From contig OX424559.1 of the NCBI GenBank assembly GCA_949152475.1, positions 30,423,119 to 30,487,118 of the forward strand: a stretch of DNA of 64,000 nt, given 5' to 3'. The position numbers and the translations under genes were made by a program. The DNA is from Terebella lapidaria. Its lineage: Eukaryota; Annelida; Polychaeta; Terebellida; Terebellidae. Shown piece by piece: positions 10,201-24,845 of this stretch. Position 1 is the first letter of the stretch. Each line of letters opens with the position of its first letter. The notes beneath the pieces were generated by a model. It saw only the letters and a program-made list of their open reading frames with translations, had not been told where the DNA came from and made no database searches.

Positions 10201-13019
10201 CGCCGACAGTGTGAAGAAGTGTATTCCATGTAACAGTTACTTTATGGTTTTCCAGCCTCCATAGTTATAGTTATGTAACGGTTTTTCAGTCGCCAAGACA
10301 TCAGTTTTTAAGCTATGACTTTCAAAATCAATAGGCTTGTGCAGGAGTCTTATGCGCATCTTCTTTGAAAATTTCATCTCATTCCGACAAGGATTGCGCC
10401 CGCTATCGTGCTAACAGACGGACAGAACACATATTTGATCGCTGAGCAACATACAACTGAAGCAATCGCTCAGAGAGCTAGGACTTGGCAAAATAAAGTA
10501 TTGAGCTTGAAAAGAAGTCTATAAAAAACTAGCTAAAAAACGTTTTGAGAGAGACTTGAATAGTTTTTTCTAGTTGCTGTTAAGTAAGTTGTACATGTAT
10601 TAAATTCTGCAGTTATGCTATAAAAGACATGATCCTGTAAGTTAGAGAGAAAAAAACAAGTTTTGAGAGGGAGTTGAACCCGGGTCTGTGGATTGAAAGT
10701 CCTGAGCTCTATGCACAGCACCAAAGTGGCCGACAGCGTCAAGTTGTGTTGTATTGTGACAGTTCCTTTATTGCATGTACTGCTAAAAACCGTGAATGGG
10801 GCCGGTTCCTTTGCCGGTTCGTCACCCCCAGCAGTCCTAATATAAGGGAGCCTGTCGCTTGACACAGACTGTACTTAGACTAGAGTTTAAGGCTTTGTTA
10901 TATCACTTGTACATCACTGAGTTAGAAAACCACTGAAATGTTGTTTGAGATCTGCATCTGGATACATATATGATATACTGTATTGCTATGCAACCGAGCG
11001 TGTGTATTTAGGACGGGACATGTCCACAGGGGGTAATCATTTCTACAGCTTATTGGCGTGTGAACGGATTGAGAATCAGATTCACCCCACTGCTCTTTCT
11101 ACTTTGATATCTCGGCGAGTTTTCAATTTATTCCAAATGTAAAAGGTGCATTATAAACCAGAAATAACACTGCAACTGACTGTATAAAAAGTAAGTTAGA
11201 GGTAAAAAAGATTAGAGTTTTGAGGGAGGGTTGAACACGGGTCTTTGGATTCAAAGTCTTACGCTCTATCCACTGCACCAACGTTGCCGACAGTGTGAAG
11301 AAGTGTATTCCATGTAATAGTTACTTTATGGTTTTCCAGCCTCCATAGTAATAGTTATGTAACGGTTTTTCAGTCGCCAAGACAACAGTTTTTAAGCTGT
11401 GACCTTCAAAATCAAAAGGCTTGTGCAGGAGTCTTATGCGCATCTTCTTTGAAAATTTCATGTCATTCCGACAAGGATTGCGCCCGCTATCGTGCGAACA
11501 GACGGACAGAACACATATTTGATCGCTGAGCAACATACAACTGAAGCAATCGCTCAAAGAGCTAGGACTTGGCAAAATAAAGTAATGAACTTGAAGAGAA
11601 GTCTATAATCCAGCTTTGGTCTATAAACCCTTGCATCATAATACTGTAATGATATTAAATTGTGCTGCTACATTCTTCAGAATTGAAAGCATGATCATGA
11701 TCTTGTAAGTTACAGATGAAAAATTACAATGACAACAAGTGAACAAAACGAATAGAGACACTCGGTGAATACAAATCATGCCAGAATGGACTTAACACAG
11801 ATGCATTATGATGCATGAAGGACACGATCATAATGGAACCAATGAGACACTGTTAAATGAATTTAAGGAATTCATAGTGAGAAATAATTAAGTATGATGA
11901 CATAATAACGATAAAGATTACTCGTGCTACATTTATTTGCTGATTTTGTACACTACGAATGTGTTGTTTCGTTGTTTGGAATTGAATACATGATCTTTTA
12001 ATGGAGAAAAAAAAATAGTTTTGAGATAGTATCGAACCCGGGTCTGTGGATTCAAAGTCCTACGCTCTACGCTCAGCACTAACGTGGCTGGCGATGTGAA
12101 GCGGAGTGTTTCATATAGCAATGCTATTATCGTTTTCATGTAATGCTTTTCAGTAACGATTTTCTGTTGCCGTGACAACAGTTTGAGAGCTATGATGTTC
12201 CAAATTAAAAGGGTTATGCGGACATTCCGTGCACATATTATGTGAGAATTTCGTCAAAATCAGACAAGAATCGACTGCACAGCAATGTGTTAAACTTTGG
12301 ATCCGAACTTCCTGACCCCCATGTATTTCACCTGGAGTTTAAATCGTCAATTTTGATTCAACTGCTGTCGGTCATACATCAAATGATGCAGAATTGACCA
12401 TAATAAAAGACGTGAACACTTTTGGAAGTGCAGGTGGAATGAAAGTGGAGTTATGGCCATTTTTATTTTTTTTGTTTTTCAATGACCTTGGCGTTAATTC
12501 TTGACTTTTGACCTTGAGAAACAACAGGAATATGCCGACATCTGGTATGCATATGCTGTGAAAATTTCATAAGAATCCGACAAGAATTGACTGCACAGCA
12601 ATGCATGAAACTTTTGATCCAGAAACTCCTGACCCCCGTCTTTTTAACCCGGAGTCAAAATCGTCAATTTTGATGGAACAGCTGTCGGCCATACATCAAA
12701 AGATGCAGAATTGGCCATAGTATTCGATGCTAGAAATCTCGAAACTCCAGATAAAATATAACTGGACTTATTACGATTTTAAATTTTTTGGTTTTTGAAT
12801 GACCGTGACGTCAATTTTTGACCTTTGACCTTCAGAATCGAAAGGCTTATGAGGAAGATCCTTGCACATGTTGTGTCAAAATTTCATGAAAATCCGACAA
12901 GAATTGCGCCCGCTATCGTGCGAACGGACGGACAGACAAACATACAAACAAACAAACAAACAAACAAACAAACAAGATGACTGACCAACATACTTGGCAA
13001 AATTTATTTTGCCAAGTAA
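7244..13019. mobile_element. Family B composite 1: four hairpin-less units plus one hairpin unit
   Basis: Unit starts (TGAAGCAATCGCTC) are at 7,244, 8,280, 9,377, 10,458 and 11,542. The first four units (1.04-1.10 kb, 'type A') end in GAGCAACATACAAC with no hairpin and abut the next start. The fifth (1.48 kb, 'type B') has one and a half ~350-bp tandem monomers, a (CAAA)n tract and the hairpin TACTTGGCAAAAT/ATTTTGCCAAGTA. Minus-strand tRNA-like blocks lie near 7,447-7,507, 7,970-8,025, 8,503-8,565, 9,064-9,123, 9,604-9,663, 10,147-10,203, 10,671-10,733, 11,229-11,288 and 12,031-12,088. No protein gene is supported. Confidence 0.72.
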
Positions 13020-14493
13020 TGAAGCAATCGCTCAGAGAGCTAGGACTTGGCAAAATAAAGTAATGAACTTGAAGAGAAGTCTATAAACCAGCTTTGGTCT
13101 ATAAACCCTTGCATCATAATACTGTAATAATATTAAATTGTGCTGCTACATTCTTCAGAATTGAAAGCATGATCATGATCTTGTAAGTTACAGATGAAAA
13201 ATTACAATGACAACAAGTGAACAAAACGAATAGAGACACTCGGTGAATACAAATCATGCCAGAATGGACTTAACACAGATGCATTATGATGCATAAAGGA
13301 CACGATCATAATGGAACCAATGAGACACTGTTAAATGACTTTAAGGAATTCATAGTGAGAAATAATTAAGTATGATGACATAATAACGATAAAGATTACT
13401 CGTGCTACATTTATTTGCTGATTTTGTACACTACGAATGTGTTGTTTCGTTGTTTGGAATTGAATACATGATCTTCTAATGGAGAAAAAAAAATAGTTTT
13501 GAGATAGTATCGAACCCGGGTCTGTGGATTCAAAGTCCTACACTCTACGCTCAGCACTAACGTGGCTGGCGATGTGAAGCGGACTGTTTCATATAGCAAT
13601 GCTATTATCGTTTTCATGTAATGCTTTTCAGTAACGATTTTCTGTTGCCGTGACAACAGTTTGAGAGCTATGATGTTCCAAATTAAAAGGGTTATGCGGA
13701 CATTCCGTGCACATATTATGTGAGCATTTCGTCAAAATCAGACAAGAATCGACTGCACAGCAATGTGTTAAACTTTGGATCCGAACTTCCTGACCCCCAT
13801 GTATTTCACCTGGAGTTTAGATCGTCAATTTTGATTCAACCGCTGTCGGTCATACATCAAAAGATGCAGAATTGGCCATAATAAAAGACGTGGACACTTT
13901 TGGAAGTGCAGGTGGAATGAAAGTGGAGTTATGGCCATTTTTATTTTTTTTGTTTTTCAATGACCTTGGCGTTAATTCTTGACTTTTGACCTTGAGAAAC
14001 AACAGGAATATGCCGACATCTGGTATGCATATGTTGTGAAAATTTCATAAGAATCCGACAAGAATTGACTGCACAGCAATGCATGAAACTTTTGATCCAG
14101 AAACTCCTGACCCCCGTCTTTTTAACCCGGAGTCAAAATCGTCAATTTTGATGCAACAGCTGTCGGCCATACATCAAAAGATGCAGAATTGGCCATAGTA
14201 TTCGATGCAAGAAATCTCGAAACTCCAGATAAAATATAACTGGACTTATTACGAGTTTAAATTTTTTGGTTTTTGAACGACCTTGACGTCAATTTTAGAC
14301 CTTTGACCTTCAGAAACGAAAGGCTTATGAGGAAGATCTTTGCACATGTTGTGTCAAAATTTCATGAAAATCCGACAAGAATTGCGCCCGCTAACGTGCG
14401 AACGGACGGACAGACAAACATACAAACAAACAAACAAACAAACAAACAAGATGACTGACCAACATACTTGGCAAAATTTATTTTGCCAAGTAA
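13020..14493. mobile_element. Family B composite 2: single hairpin unit (type B)
   Basis: This is a 1,474-bp type B unit nearly identical to 11,542-13,019. It runs from TGAAGCAATC to a CAAA microsatellite (14,422-14,450) and the terminal hairpin (14,466-14,493). The tRNA-like block is at about 13,508-13,567 (minus strand). The tandem core includes GTCGGTCATACATC and GTCGGCCATACATC, related to the family A monomer. It is the simplest complete member and a good reference for the family. Confidence 0.75.
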
Positions 14494-17226
14494 TGAAGCA
14501 ATCGCTCAAAGAGCTAGGACTTGGCAAAATAAAGTAATGAACTTGAAAAGAAGTCTATAATAAACCAGCTGAAAAACGTTTTGAGAGAGACTTGAATAGT
14601 TTTTTCTAGTTGCTGTTAAGTAAGTTGTACATGTATTAAATTGTGCAGTTATGCTATAAAAGACATGATCCTGTAAGTTAGAGAGAAAAAAACCAGTTTT
14701 GAGAGAGAGTTGAAGCCAGGTCTGTGGATTCAAAGTCCTGAGCTCTATGCACAACATCAGCGTGGCCGACAGCATCAAGACGTGGTGTATGTATTGTAAC
14801 AGGTCCTTCACGGCAAATTACTGCTAAAAACCGGGAATGGGGCCGATTCATCACCCCCAGCAGTCCTAATATAAGAGAGCCTGTCGCTTGACACAGACTG
14901 TATTTAGACTAGAGTTTTAGGCTTTGTTATATCACTTGTACATCACTGAGTAAGAAAACCACTGAAATGTTGTTTGAGATCTGCATCTGGATACATATAT
15001 GATATACTGTATTGCTGTGCAACCGAGCGTGTGTATTTAGGACGGGACATGTCCACAGGGGGTAATCGTTTCTACAGCTTATTGGCGTGTGAACGGATTG
15101 AGAATCAGATTCACCCCACTGCTCTTTCTACTTTGATATCTCGGCGAGTTTTCAATCTATTCCAAATGTAAAAGGTGCATTATAAACTAGAAATAACACT
15201 GCTACTGACTCTATAAAAACTAAGTTAGAGATAAAAGAGTTTAGAGTTTTGAGGGGGGGTTGAACACGGGTCTTTGGATTTAAAGACTTACGCTCTATCC
15301 ACTGCACCAACGTTGCCGACAGTGTGAAGAAGTGTATTCCATGTAGCAGTTACTTTATGGTTTTCCAGCCTCCATAGTTATAGTTATGTAACGGTTTTTC
15401 AGTCGCCAAGACAACAGTTTTTAAGCTATGACCTTCAAAATCAATAGGCTTGTGCAGCAGTCTTATGCGCATCTTCTTTGAAAATTTCATGTCATTCCGA
15501 CAAGGACTGTGCCCGCTATCGTGCGAACAGACGGACAGAACACATATTTGATCGCTGAGCAACATACAACTGAAGCAATCGCTCAAAGAGCTAGGACTTG
15601 GCAAAATAAAGTAATGAACTTGAAAAGAAGTCTATAATAAACCAGCTGAAAAACGTTTTGAGAGAGACTTGAATAGTTTTTTCTAGTTGCTGTTAAGTAA
15701 GTTGTACATGTATTAAATTGTGCAGTTATGCTATAAAAGACATGATCCTGTAAGTTAGAGAGAAAAAAACCAGTTTTGAGAGAGAGTTGAAGCCAGGTCT
15801 GTGGATTCAAAGTCCTGAGCTCTATGCACAACATCAGCGTGGCCGACAGCATCAAGTGGTGTATGTATTGTAACAGGTCCTTCACGGCAAATTACTGCTA
15901 AAAACCGGGAATGGGGCCGATTCATCACCCCCAGCAGTCCTAATATAAGAGAGCCTGTCGCTTGACACAGACTGTATTTAGACTAGAGTTTTAGGCTTTG
16001 TTATATCACTTGTACATCACTGAGTTAGAAAACCACTGAAATGTTGTTTGAGATCTGCATCTGGATACATATATGATATACTGTATTGCTATGCAACCGA
16101 GCGTGTGTATTTAGGACGGGACATGTCCACAGGGGGTAATCGTTTCTACAGCTTATTGGCGTGTGAATGGATTGAGAATCAGATTCACCCCACTGCTCTT
16201 TCTACTTTGATATCTCGGCGAGTTTTCAATCTATTCCAAATGTAAAAGGTGCATTATAAACTAGAAATAACACTGCTACTGACTCTATAAAAACTAAGTT
16301 AGAGATAAAAGAGTTTAGAGTTTTGAGGGGGGGTTGAACACGGGTCTTTGGATTTAAAGACTTACGCTCTATCCACTGCACCAACGTTGCCGACAGTGTG
16401 AAGAAGTGTATTCCATGTAGCAGTTACTTTATGGTTTTCCAGCCTCCATAGTTATAGTTATGTAACGGTTTTTCAGTCGCCAAGACAACAGTTTTTAAGC
16501 TATGACCTTCAAAATCAATAGGCTTGTGCAGCAGTCTTATGCGCATCTTCTTTGAAAATTTCATGTCATTCCGACAAGGACTGTGCCCGCTATCGTGCGA
16601 ACAGACGGACAGAACACATATTTGATCGCTGAGCAACATACAACTGAAGCAATCGCTCAAAGAGCTAGGACTTGGCAAAATAAAGTTAAAGATCTTGAAG
16701 AGAAGTCTATAAACTAGCTTTGGTCTATAAACCCCTGCACCATAATACTGTAATATATTTTTTTCAATTATTTATTTGTCGTTAACTAAATTGTACATTT
16801 ACTAAATTGTGTTGTTATGCTGTTTATAATTAAATGCAAGATCATGATTCTGTAAGTTAAAAAAAAAAAATAGTTTCAAGAGAGACTTGAACCCAGGTCT
16901 GTGGATTGAGAGTCATACGCTCTATGCACAGCACTAACGTCGCTTGCAGTTGGAGGAGGTGTATCCCATGTAACAATTCCTGTATGGTTTTCCAACCTCC
17001 ATAGATATAAGCAATGTAACAGTTTTTTGGTCGCCAAGACAACAGTTTTTGAGCTATGATCTTCAAATTCAAAAGGCTTATGATGGAGTCTTATGCGCAT
17101 CTTATGTGTAAATTTGATGTCATTCAGACGAGGATTGCGGCCACTATCGTGCAAACTGACGGACAGACAAACATACAAACAAGATGACTGACCAACATAC
17201 TTGGCAAAATTTATTTTGCCAAGTAA
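14494..17226. mobile_element. Family B composite 3: two hairpin-less units plus a short hairpin unit
   Basis: Units start at 14,494, 15,571 and 16,645. The first two (1,077 and 1,074 bp) are almost identical to each other and end without a hairpin. The third is a 582-bp 'type C' unit with a short body, no long tandem core, and the terminal hairpin. tRNA-like blocks are near 14,710-14,768, 15,250-15,318, 15,785-15,845, 16,330-16,392 and 16,885-16,945 (minus strand). Confidence 0.7.
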
Positions 17227-20200
17227 TGAAGCAATCGCTCAAAGAGCTAGGACTTGGCAAAATAAAGTTAATGAACTTGAAAAGAAGTCTATAATAAACC
17301 AGCTAAAAAGCGTTTTGAGAGAGACTTGAATAGTTTTTTCTAGTTGCTGTTAAGTAAATTGTACATGTATTAAATTGTGCAGTTATGCTATAAAAGACAT
17401 GATCCTGTAAGTTGGAGAGAAAAAAAAAAAGTTTTGAGAGAGAGTTGAACCCGGGTCTGTGGATTCGAAGTCATGAGCTCTATGCACTGCACCAACGAGG
17501 CTGACAGCATCAAGTTGTGTTGTATTGTAACAGGTCCTTTACGGCAAATTACTGCTAAAAACCGGGAATGGGGCTGATCTCTACGCCGTTTCGTCACCCA
17601 GGATAGTTCTGATATAAAAGAGCCTGTCGCTTGCCACAGATTGTATTTAGACAAGAGTTTTAGGCTTCGTTATATCACTTGTACACCTCTGAGTCAGAAA
17701 ACAAAAGAAATGTTGTTTGAGATCTGCGTTTGGATACTTTTATGATATACTGTATTACTACGCAACCGAGATGGAACGATATAATGATGTATGTATTATT
17801 GATAGAATGGAGCTAACACGGATGCGCTATGACGCATAAAAGACACGATCATAATGGAACCAATGAGACACTGTTAAGTGATATTTATAGCGACAAATAG
17901 TTAAGTATGACATGAAAACTATGAAAATAACTCCTGGTGCATAAAAAAATAACACTGCTCTTTCCACTTTGATATCTCGGCGAGTTTTCAATCTATTCCA
18001 AATGTAAAAGGTGCATTATAAACTAGAAATAACACTGCAACTGACTGTATAAAAACTAAGTTAGAGATAAAAGAGATTAGAGTTTTGAGGGAGGGTTGAA
18101 CACGGGTCTTTGGATTCAAAGTCTTACGCTCTATCCACTGCACCAACGTTGCCGACAGTGTGAAGAAGTGTATTCCATGTAACAGTTACTTTATGGTTTT
18201 CCAGCCTCCATAGTTATAGTTATGTTACGGTTTTCAGTCGCCAAGACAACAGTTTTTAAGCTATGACCTTCAAAATCACTAGGCTTGTGCAGGAGTCTTA
18301 TGCGCATCTTCTTTGAAAATTTCATGTCATTCCGACAAGGATTGCGCCCGCTATCGTGCGAACAGACAGACAGAACACATATTTGATCGCTGAGCAACAT
18401 ACAACTGAAGCAATCGCTCAAAGAGCTAGGACTTGGCAAAATAAAGTTAAAGATCTTGAAGAGAAGTCTATAAACTAGCTTTGGTCTATAAACCCCTGCA
18501 CCATAATACTGTAACATATTTTTTTTCAATTATTTATTTGTCGTTAACTAAATTGTACATTTACTAAATTGTGTTGTTATGTTGTTTATAATTAAATGCA
18601 AGATCATGATTCTGTAAGTTAAAAATAAAAAAAAATAGTTTCAAGAGAGACTTGAACCCGGGTCTGTGGATTGAGAGTCATACGCTCTATGCACAGCACT
18701 AACGTCGCTGGCAGTTGGAGGAGGTGTATCCCATGTAACAATTCCTGTATGGTTTTCCAACCTCCATAGATATAAGCAATGTAACAGTTTTTTGGTCGCC
18801 AAGACAACAGTTTTTGAGCTATGATCTTCAAAATCAATAGGCTTATGAAGGAGTCTTATGCGCATCTTCTTTGAAAATTTCATGTCATTCCGACAAGGAT
18901 TGCGCCCGCTATCGTGCGAACAGACGGACAGAACGCATATTTGATCGCTGAGCAACATACAACTGAAGCAATCGCTCAAAGAGCTAGGACTTGGCAAAAT
19001 AAAGTAATGAACTTGAAAAGAAGTCTATAATAAACCAGCTAAAAAACGTTTTGAGAGAGACTTGAATAGTTTTTTCTAGTTGCTGTTAAGTAAGTTGTAC
19101 ATGTATTAAATTGTGCAGTTATGCTATAAAAGACATGATCCTGTAAGTTAGAGAGAAAAAAAAAGTTTTGAGAGAGAGTTGAACCCGGGTCCGTGGATTG
19201 AAAGTCCTGAGCTCTATGCACTGCACCAACGGGGCTGACAGCATCAAGTTGTGTTGTATTGTAACAGGTCCTTTAAGGCAAATTACTGCTAAAAACCGGG
19301 AATGGGGCTGATCTCTACGCCGTTTCGTCACCCAGGATAGTTCTGATATAAAAGAGCCTGTCGCTTGCCACAGATTGTATTTAGACAAGAGTTTTAGGCT
19401 TCGTTATATCACTTGTACACCTCTGAGTCAGAAAACAAAAGAAATGTTGTTTGAGAACTGCATTTGGATACTTTTATGATATACTGTATTACTACGCAAC
19501 CGAGATGGAACGATATAATGATGTATGTATTATTGATAGAATCTAGCTAACACGGATGCGCTATGATGCATAAAAGACACGATCATGATGGAACCAATGA
19601 GACACCAATAACACTGCAACTGACTGTATAAAAACTAAGTTAGAGATAAAAGATATTAGAGTTTTGAGGGAGGGTTGAACACGGGTCTTTGGATTCAAAG
19701 TCTTACGCTCTATCCACTGCACCAACGTTGCCGACAGTGTGAAGAAGTGTATTCCATGTAACAGTTACTTTATGGTTTTCCAGCCTCCATAGTTATAGTT
19801 ATGTAACGGTTTTTCAGTCGCCAAGACAACAGTTTTCAAGCTATGACCTTCAAAATCAATATGCTTGTGCAGGAATCTTATCCGCATCCTCTGTGAAAAT
19901 TTCATGTCATTCCGACAAGGATTGCGCCCGTTATCGTGCGAACAGACGGACAGAACACATATTTCATCGCTGAGCAACATACAACTGAAGCAATCGCTCA
20001 AAGAGCTAGGACTTGGCAAAATAAAGTTAAAGATCTTGAAGAGAAGTCTATAAACTAGCTTTGGTCTATAAACCCCTGCACCATAGTACTGTTATATATT
20101 TTTTTTCAATTATTTATTTATCGTTAACTAAATTGTACGTTTACAAAATTGTGTTGTTATTTTGTTTATGATTAAATGTATGATCATGATTCTGTAAGCT

Positions 20201-20569
20201 AAAAATTAAAAAAAAATAGTTTCAAGAGAGACTTGAACCCGGGTCTATGGATTGAGAGTCGTACGCTCTATGCTCAGCACTAACGTGGCTGGCAGTTGCA
20301 GGAGGTGTCATCCACGTAACAACTCATGTATGGCTTTCCAATCTCCATAGGTTTAAGCAATGTAACCGTTTTTTGGTCGCCAAGACAACAGTTTTTGAGC
20401 TATGATCTTCAAATTCAATAGGCTTATAAAGGAGTCCTATGCGCATCTTCTGTGTAAATTTGATGTCATTCAGACGAGGATTGCGGCCGCTATCGTGCAA
20501 ACTGACGGACAGACAAACAAACAAGCTGACTGACCAACATACTTGGCAAAAATGTATTTTGCCAAGTAA
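17227..20569. mobile_element. Family B composite 4: rearranged hairpin-less units plus a type C hairpin unit
   Basis: Units start at 17,227, 18,406, 18,964 and 19,986. The first three lack a hairpin and show internal deletions or swaps. The 558-bp unit starts like type C but ends like type A. The 1,022-bp unit joins a GAACCAATGAGACAC segment directly to the type A tail. The last unit is type C and ends in a slightly altered hairpin (loop AATGT, 20,542-20,569). tRNA-like blocks are near 17,445, 18,085, 18,650, 19,176, 19,672 and 20,232. This shows recombination between unit types. Confidence 0.65.
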
Positions 20570-23500
20570 TGAAGCAATCGCTCAAAGAGCTAGGACTTGG
20601 CAAAATAAAGTAATGAACTTGAAGAGAAGTCTATAAACCAGCTAAAAAACGTTCTGAGAGAGAATTGAATAGTTCTTTTCTTCATAAATTATCTATTTGC
20701 TAAATTGTGCAGTTATGCTATAAAAGACATGATCCTGTAAGTTAGAGAGAAAATACAAGTTTTGAGAGGGAGTTGAACCCGGGGTCTGTGGATTCAGAGT
20801 CCTGAGCTCTACCCACTGCACCAAAGTGGCCGACAGTATCAAGTTGTGTTGTATTGTAACAGGTTCTTGAAGGCAAATTACTGCTAAAACCGGGAATTGG
20901 GCTGATCTCTACGCCGTTTCGTCACCCAGGATAGTTCTGATATAAAAGAGCCTGTCGCTTTCCACAGATTGTATTTAGACAAGAGTTTTAGGCTTCGTTA
21001 TATCACTTGTACACCTCTGAGTCAGAAAACAAAAGAAATGTTGTTTGAGATCTGCATTTGGATACTTTTATGATATACTGTATTACTACGCAACCGAGAT
21101 GGAACGATATAATAATGTATGTATTATTGATAGAATGGAGCTAACACGGATGCGCTATGATGCATAAAAGACACGATCATGATGGAACCAATGAGACACT
21201 GCTAAGTGGTATTTATAGCGACAAATAGTTAAGTATGATGACATGAAAACTATGAAAATTACTCCTGGTGCATTTATTTGCTGAATACCTACATTATGAA
21301 TGCGTTGTTTTGTTATTTGGAATTAAATACATGATCGTGAAAGCAAGCGATAAAAAAAAAATAGTTTCAAGAGAGACTCGAACACGGGTCTGTGGATTCA
21401 AAGTCTTACGCTCTACGCACACCACCAACATGACCTACAGCTTGAAGTGGTGTATGTATTGTAACAGGTGCTTTAAAAACCGGGAATGGCGCCGGTTTGT
21501 CACCCCCAAAACTTTTGATATACAGGAGCCTGCTGCTTGACACAGACTGTATTTAGACATGAGTGTTAGACTTTATTGTACCAGTTGGACACCCCCGAGT
21601 CAGAAAACAAAAGAAACGTTGTTTGAGACTTGCATTTAGATACATATGATATACTCTACTACTAGGCAACCGAGTGTGTATATTTAGGATGAGACATGTC
21701 CACAGGGGGTAATCGTTTCCAAATGTGAAAAGTCCACCATAAACTAGGAATAACACTGAAGCTGGCTGCATGAAAAGTGAGTTGGAGATAAAAGAGTTTT
21801 GACGGAGGGTTGAACACGGGTCTGTGGATTCAAAGTCTTGCACTCTATGCACAGCACCAACGCTGCCGACAGTATGAAACAGTGTATTTCATGTAACAGT
21901 TATTTTATAGTTTTCCAGCCTCCATAGTTATAGCTATGTAACGGTTTTTCAGTCGCCAAGACAACAGTTTTTGAGCTATGACCTTGAAAATCAATAGGCT
22001 TATGCAGGAGTCCTATGTGCATCTTCTGTGAAAATTTTACGTCATTCCGACAAGGATTACGCCCGTTATCGTGCAAACAGACAGACAGAACACATATTTG
22101 ATCGCTGAGTAACATACAACTGAAGCAATCGCTCAGAGAGCTAGGACTTGGCAAAATAAAGTAATGAACTGGAAAAGAAGTCTATACACTAGCTTTTACA
22201 CTAGCTTGATACAGTTATTAAAATGTATTGTTATGTTGTTTAGAACGAAATTCATGATCATGATTGTGTAAGTTGAAAATAAAAATAAAATAATTTCAAG
22301 AGAGATTTGAACCCGGGTCTGTGGATTCAAAGTCCTGAGCTCTACGCACAGCACCAAAGTGGCCAACAGCGTCAAGTTGTGTTGTATTGTGACAGTTCCT
22401 CTATGGCAAATTACTGCTAAAAACCGGGAATGGGGCCGGTTCATCACCCCCAGCAGTCCTAATATAAGGGAGCCTGTCGCTTGACACAGACTGTATTTAG
22501 ATTAGAGTTTTAGGCTTTGTTATATCACTTGTACATCACTGAGTTAGAAAACCACTGAAATGTTGTTTGAGATCTGCATCTGGATACATATATGATATAC
22601 TGTATTGCTATGCAACCGAGCGTGTGTATTTAGGACGGGACATGTCCACAGGGGGTAATCGTTTCTACAGCTTATTGGCGTGTGAACGGATTGAGAATCA
22701 GATTCACCCCACTGCTCTTTCTACTTTGATATCTCGGCGAGTTTTCAATCTATTCCAAATGTAAAGGGTGCATTATAAACTAGAAATAACACTGCAACTG
22801 ACTGTATAAAAACTAAGTTAGAGATAAAAGAGATTAGAGTTTTGAGGGAGGGTTGAACACGGGTCTTTGGATTCAAAGTCTTACGCTCTATCCACTGTAC
22901 CAACGTTGCCGACAGTGTGAAGAAGTGTACTCCATGTAACAGTTACATTATGGTTTTCCAGCCTCCATAGTTATAGTTATGTAACGGTTTTTCAGTCGCC
23001 AAGACAACAGTTTCTAAGCTATTACCTTCAAAATCAATAGGCTTGTGCAGGAGTCTAATGCGCATCTTCTTTGAAAATTTCATGTCATTCCGACAAGGAT
23101 TGCGCCCGCTATCGTGCGAACAGACGGCCATAACACATATTTGATCGCTGAGCAACATACAACTGAAGCAATCGCTCAAAGAGCTAGGACTTGGCAAAAT
23201 AAAGTAATGAACTTGAAAAGAAGTCTATAATAAACCAGCTAAAAAACGTTTTGAGAGAGATTTGAATAGTTCTTTTTTTAAAATTATCTAGTTGCTGTTA
23301 AGTAAATTGTACATGTATCAAATTGTGCAGTAATGCTATAAAAGACATGATCCTGTAAGTTAGAGAGAAAAAAACAAGTTTTGAGAGGGAGTTGAACCCG
23401 GGTCTGCGGATACAAAGTCCTGAGCTCTATGCACAGCACCAAAGTGGCCGACAGCGTCAAGTTGTGTTGTATTGTGACAGTTCCTCTATGGCAAATTACT

Positions 23501-24845
23501 GCTAAAAACCGGGAATGGGGCTGGTTCCTTTGCCGGCTCGTCACCCCCAGCAGTCCTAATATAAGGGAGCCTGTGGCTTGACACAGACTGTATTTAGACT
23601 AGAGTTTTAGGCTTTGTTATATCACTTGTACATCACTGAGTTAGAAAACCACTGAAATGTTGTTTGAGATGTGCATCTGGATACATATATGATATACTGT
23701 ATTGCTATGCAACCGAGCGTGTGTATTTAGGACGGGACATGTCCACAGGGGGTAATCGTTTCTACAGCTTTTTGGCGTGTGAACGGATTGAGAATCAGAT
23801 TCACCCCACTGCTCTTTCTACTTTGATATCTCGGCGAGTTTTCAATCTATTCCAAATGTAAAAGGTGCATTATAAACTAGAAATAACACTGCAACTGACT
23901 GTATAAAAACTAAGTTAGAGATAAAAGCGATTAGAGTTTTGAGGGAGGGTTGAACACGGGTCTTTGGATTCAAAGTCTTACGCTCTATCCACTGCACCAA
24001 CGTTGCCGACAGTGTGAAGAAGTGTATTCCATGTAACAGTTACTTCATGGTTTTCCAGCCTCCATAGTTATAGTTATGTAACGGTTTTTCAGTCGCCAAG
24101 ACAACAGTTTTTAAGCTATGACCTTCAAAATCAATAGGCTTATGCAGGAGTCTTATGCGCATCTTCTTTGAAAATTTCATGTCATTCCGACAAGGATTGC
24201 ACCCGCTATCGTGCGAACAGACGGACAGAACACATATTTGATCGCTGAGCAACATACAACTGAAGCAATCGCTCAAAGAGCTAGGACTTGGCAAAATAAA
24301 GTTAAAGATCTTGAAGAGAAGTCTATAAACTAGCTTTGGTCTATAAACCCCTGCACCATAATACTGTAATATATTTTTTCAATTATTTATTTGTCGTTAA
24401 CTAAATTGTACATTTACTAAATTGTGTTGTTATGTTGTTTATAATTAAATGCAAGATCATGATTCTGTAAGTTAAAAATAAAAAAAAAATAGTTTCAAGA
24501 GAGACTTGAACCCGGGTCTGTGGATTGAGAGTCATACGCTCTATGCACAGCACTAACGTCGCTGGCAGTTGGAGGAGGTGTATCCCATGTAACAATTCCT
24601 GTATGGTTTTCCAACCTCCCTAGATATAAGCAATGTAACAGTTTTTTGGTCGCCAAGACAACAGTTTTTGAGCTATGATCTTCAAATTCAATAGGCTTAT
24701 GATGGAGTCTTATGCGCATCTTATGTGTAAATTTGATGTCATTCAGACCAGGATTGCGGCCGCTATCGTGCAAACTGACGGACAGACAAACATACAAACA
24801 AGATGACTGACCAACATACTTGGCAAAATTTATTTTGCCAAGTAA
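20570..24845. mobile_element. Family B composite 5: three hairpin-less units plus a type C hairpin unit
   Basis: Units start at 20,570 (1,551 bp, extended, with three tRNA-like blocks near 20,770, 21,377 and 21,808), 22,121, 23,164 and 24,261. The first three end in GAG(C/T)AACATACAAC and abut the next unit. The fourth, 585 bp, ends in the hairpin at 24,816-24,843. Other tRNA-like blocks lie near 22,305, 22,850, 23,388, 23,945 and 24,505 (minus strand). Confidence 0.7.

Noticed and set aside
12031..12088. Functional tRNA-Gln genes in the array
   Set aside because: The anticodon-loop-like CTTTGAA is kept, but anticodon and T stems are mismatched and no acceptor stem forms; they are tRNA-derived repeats.
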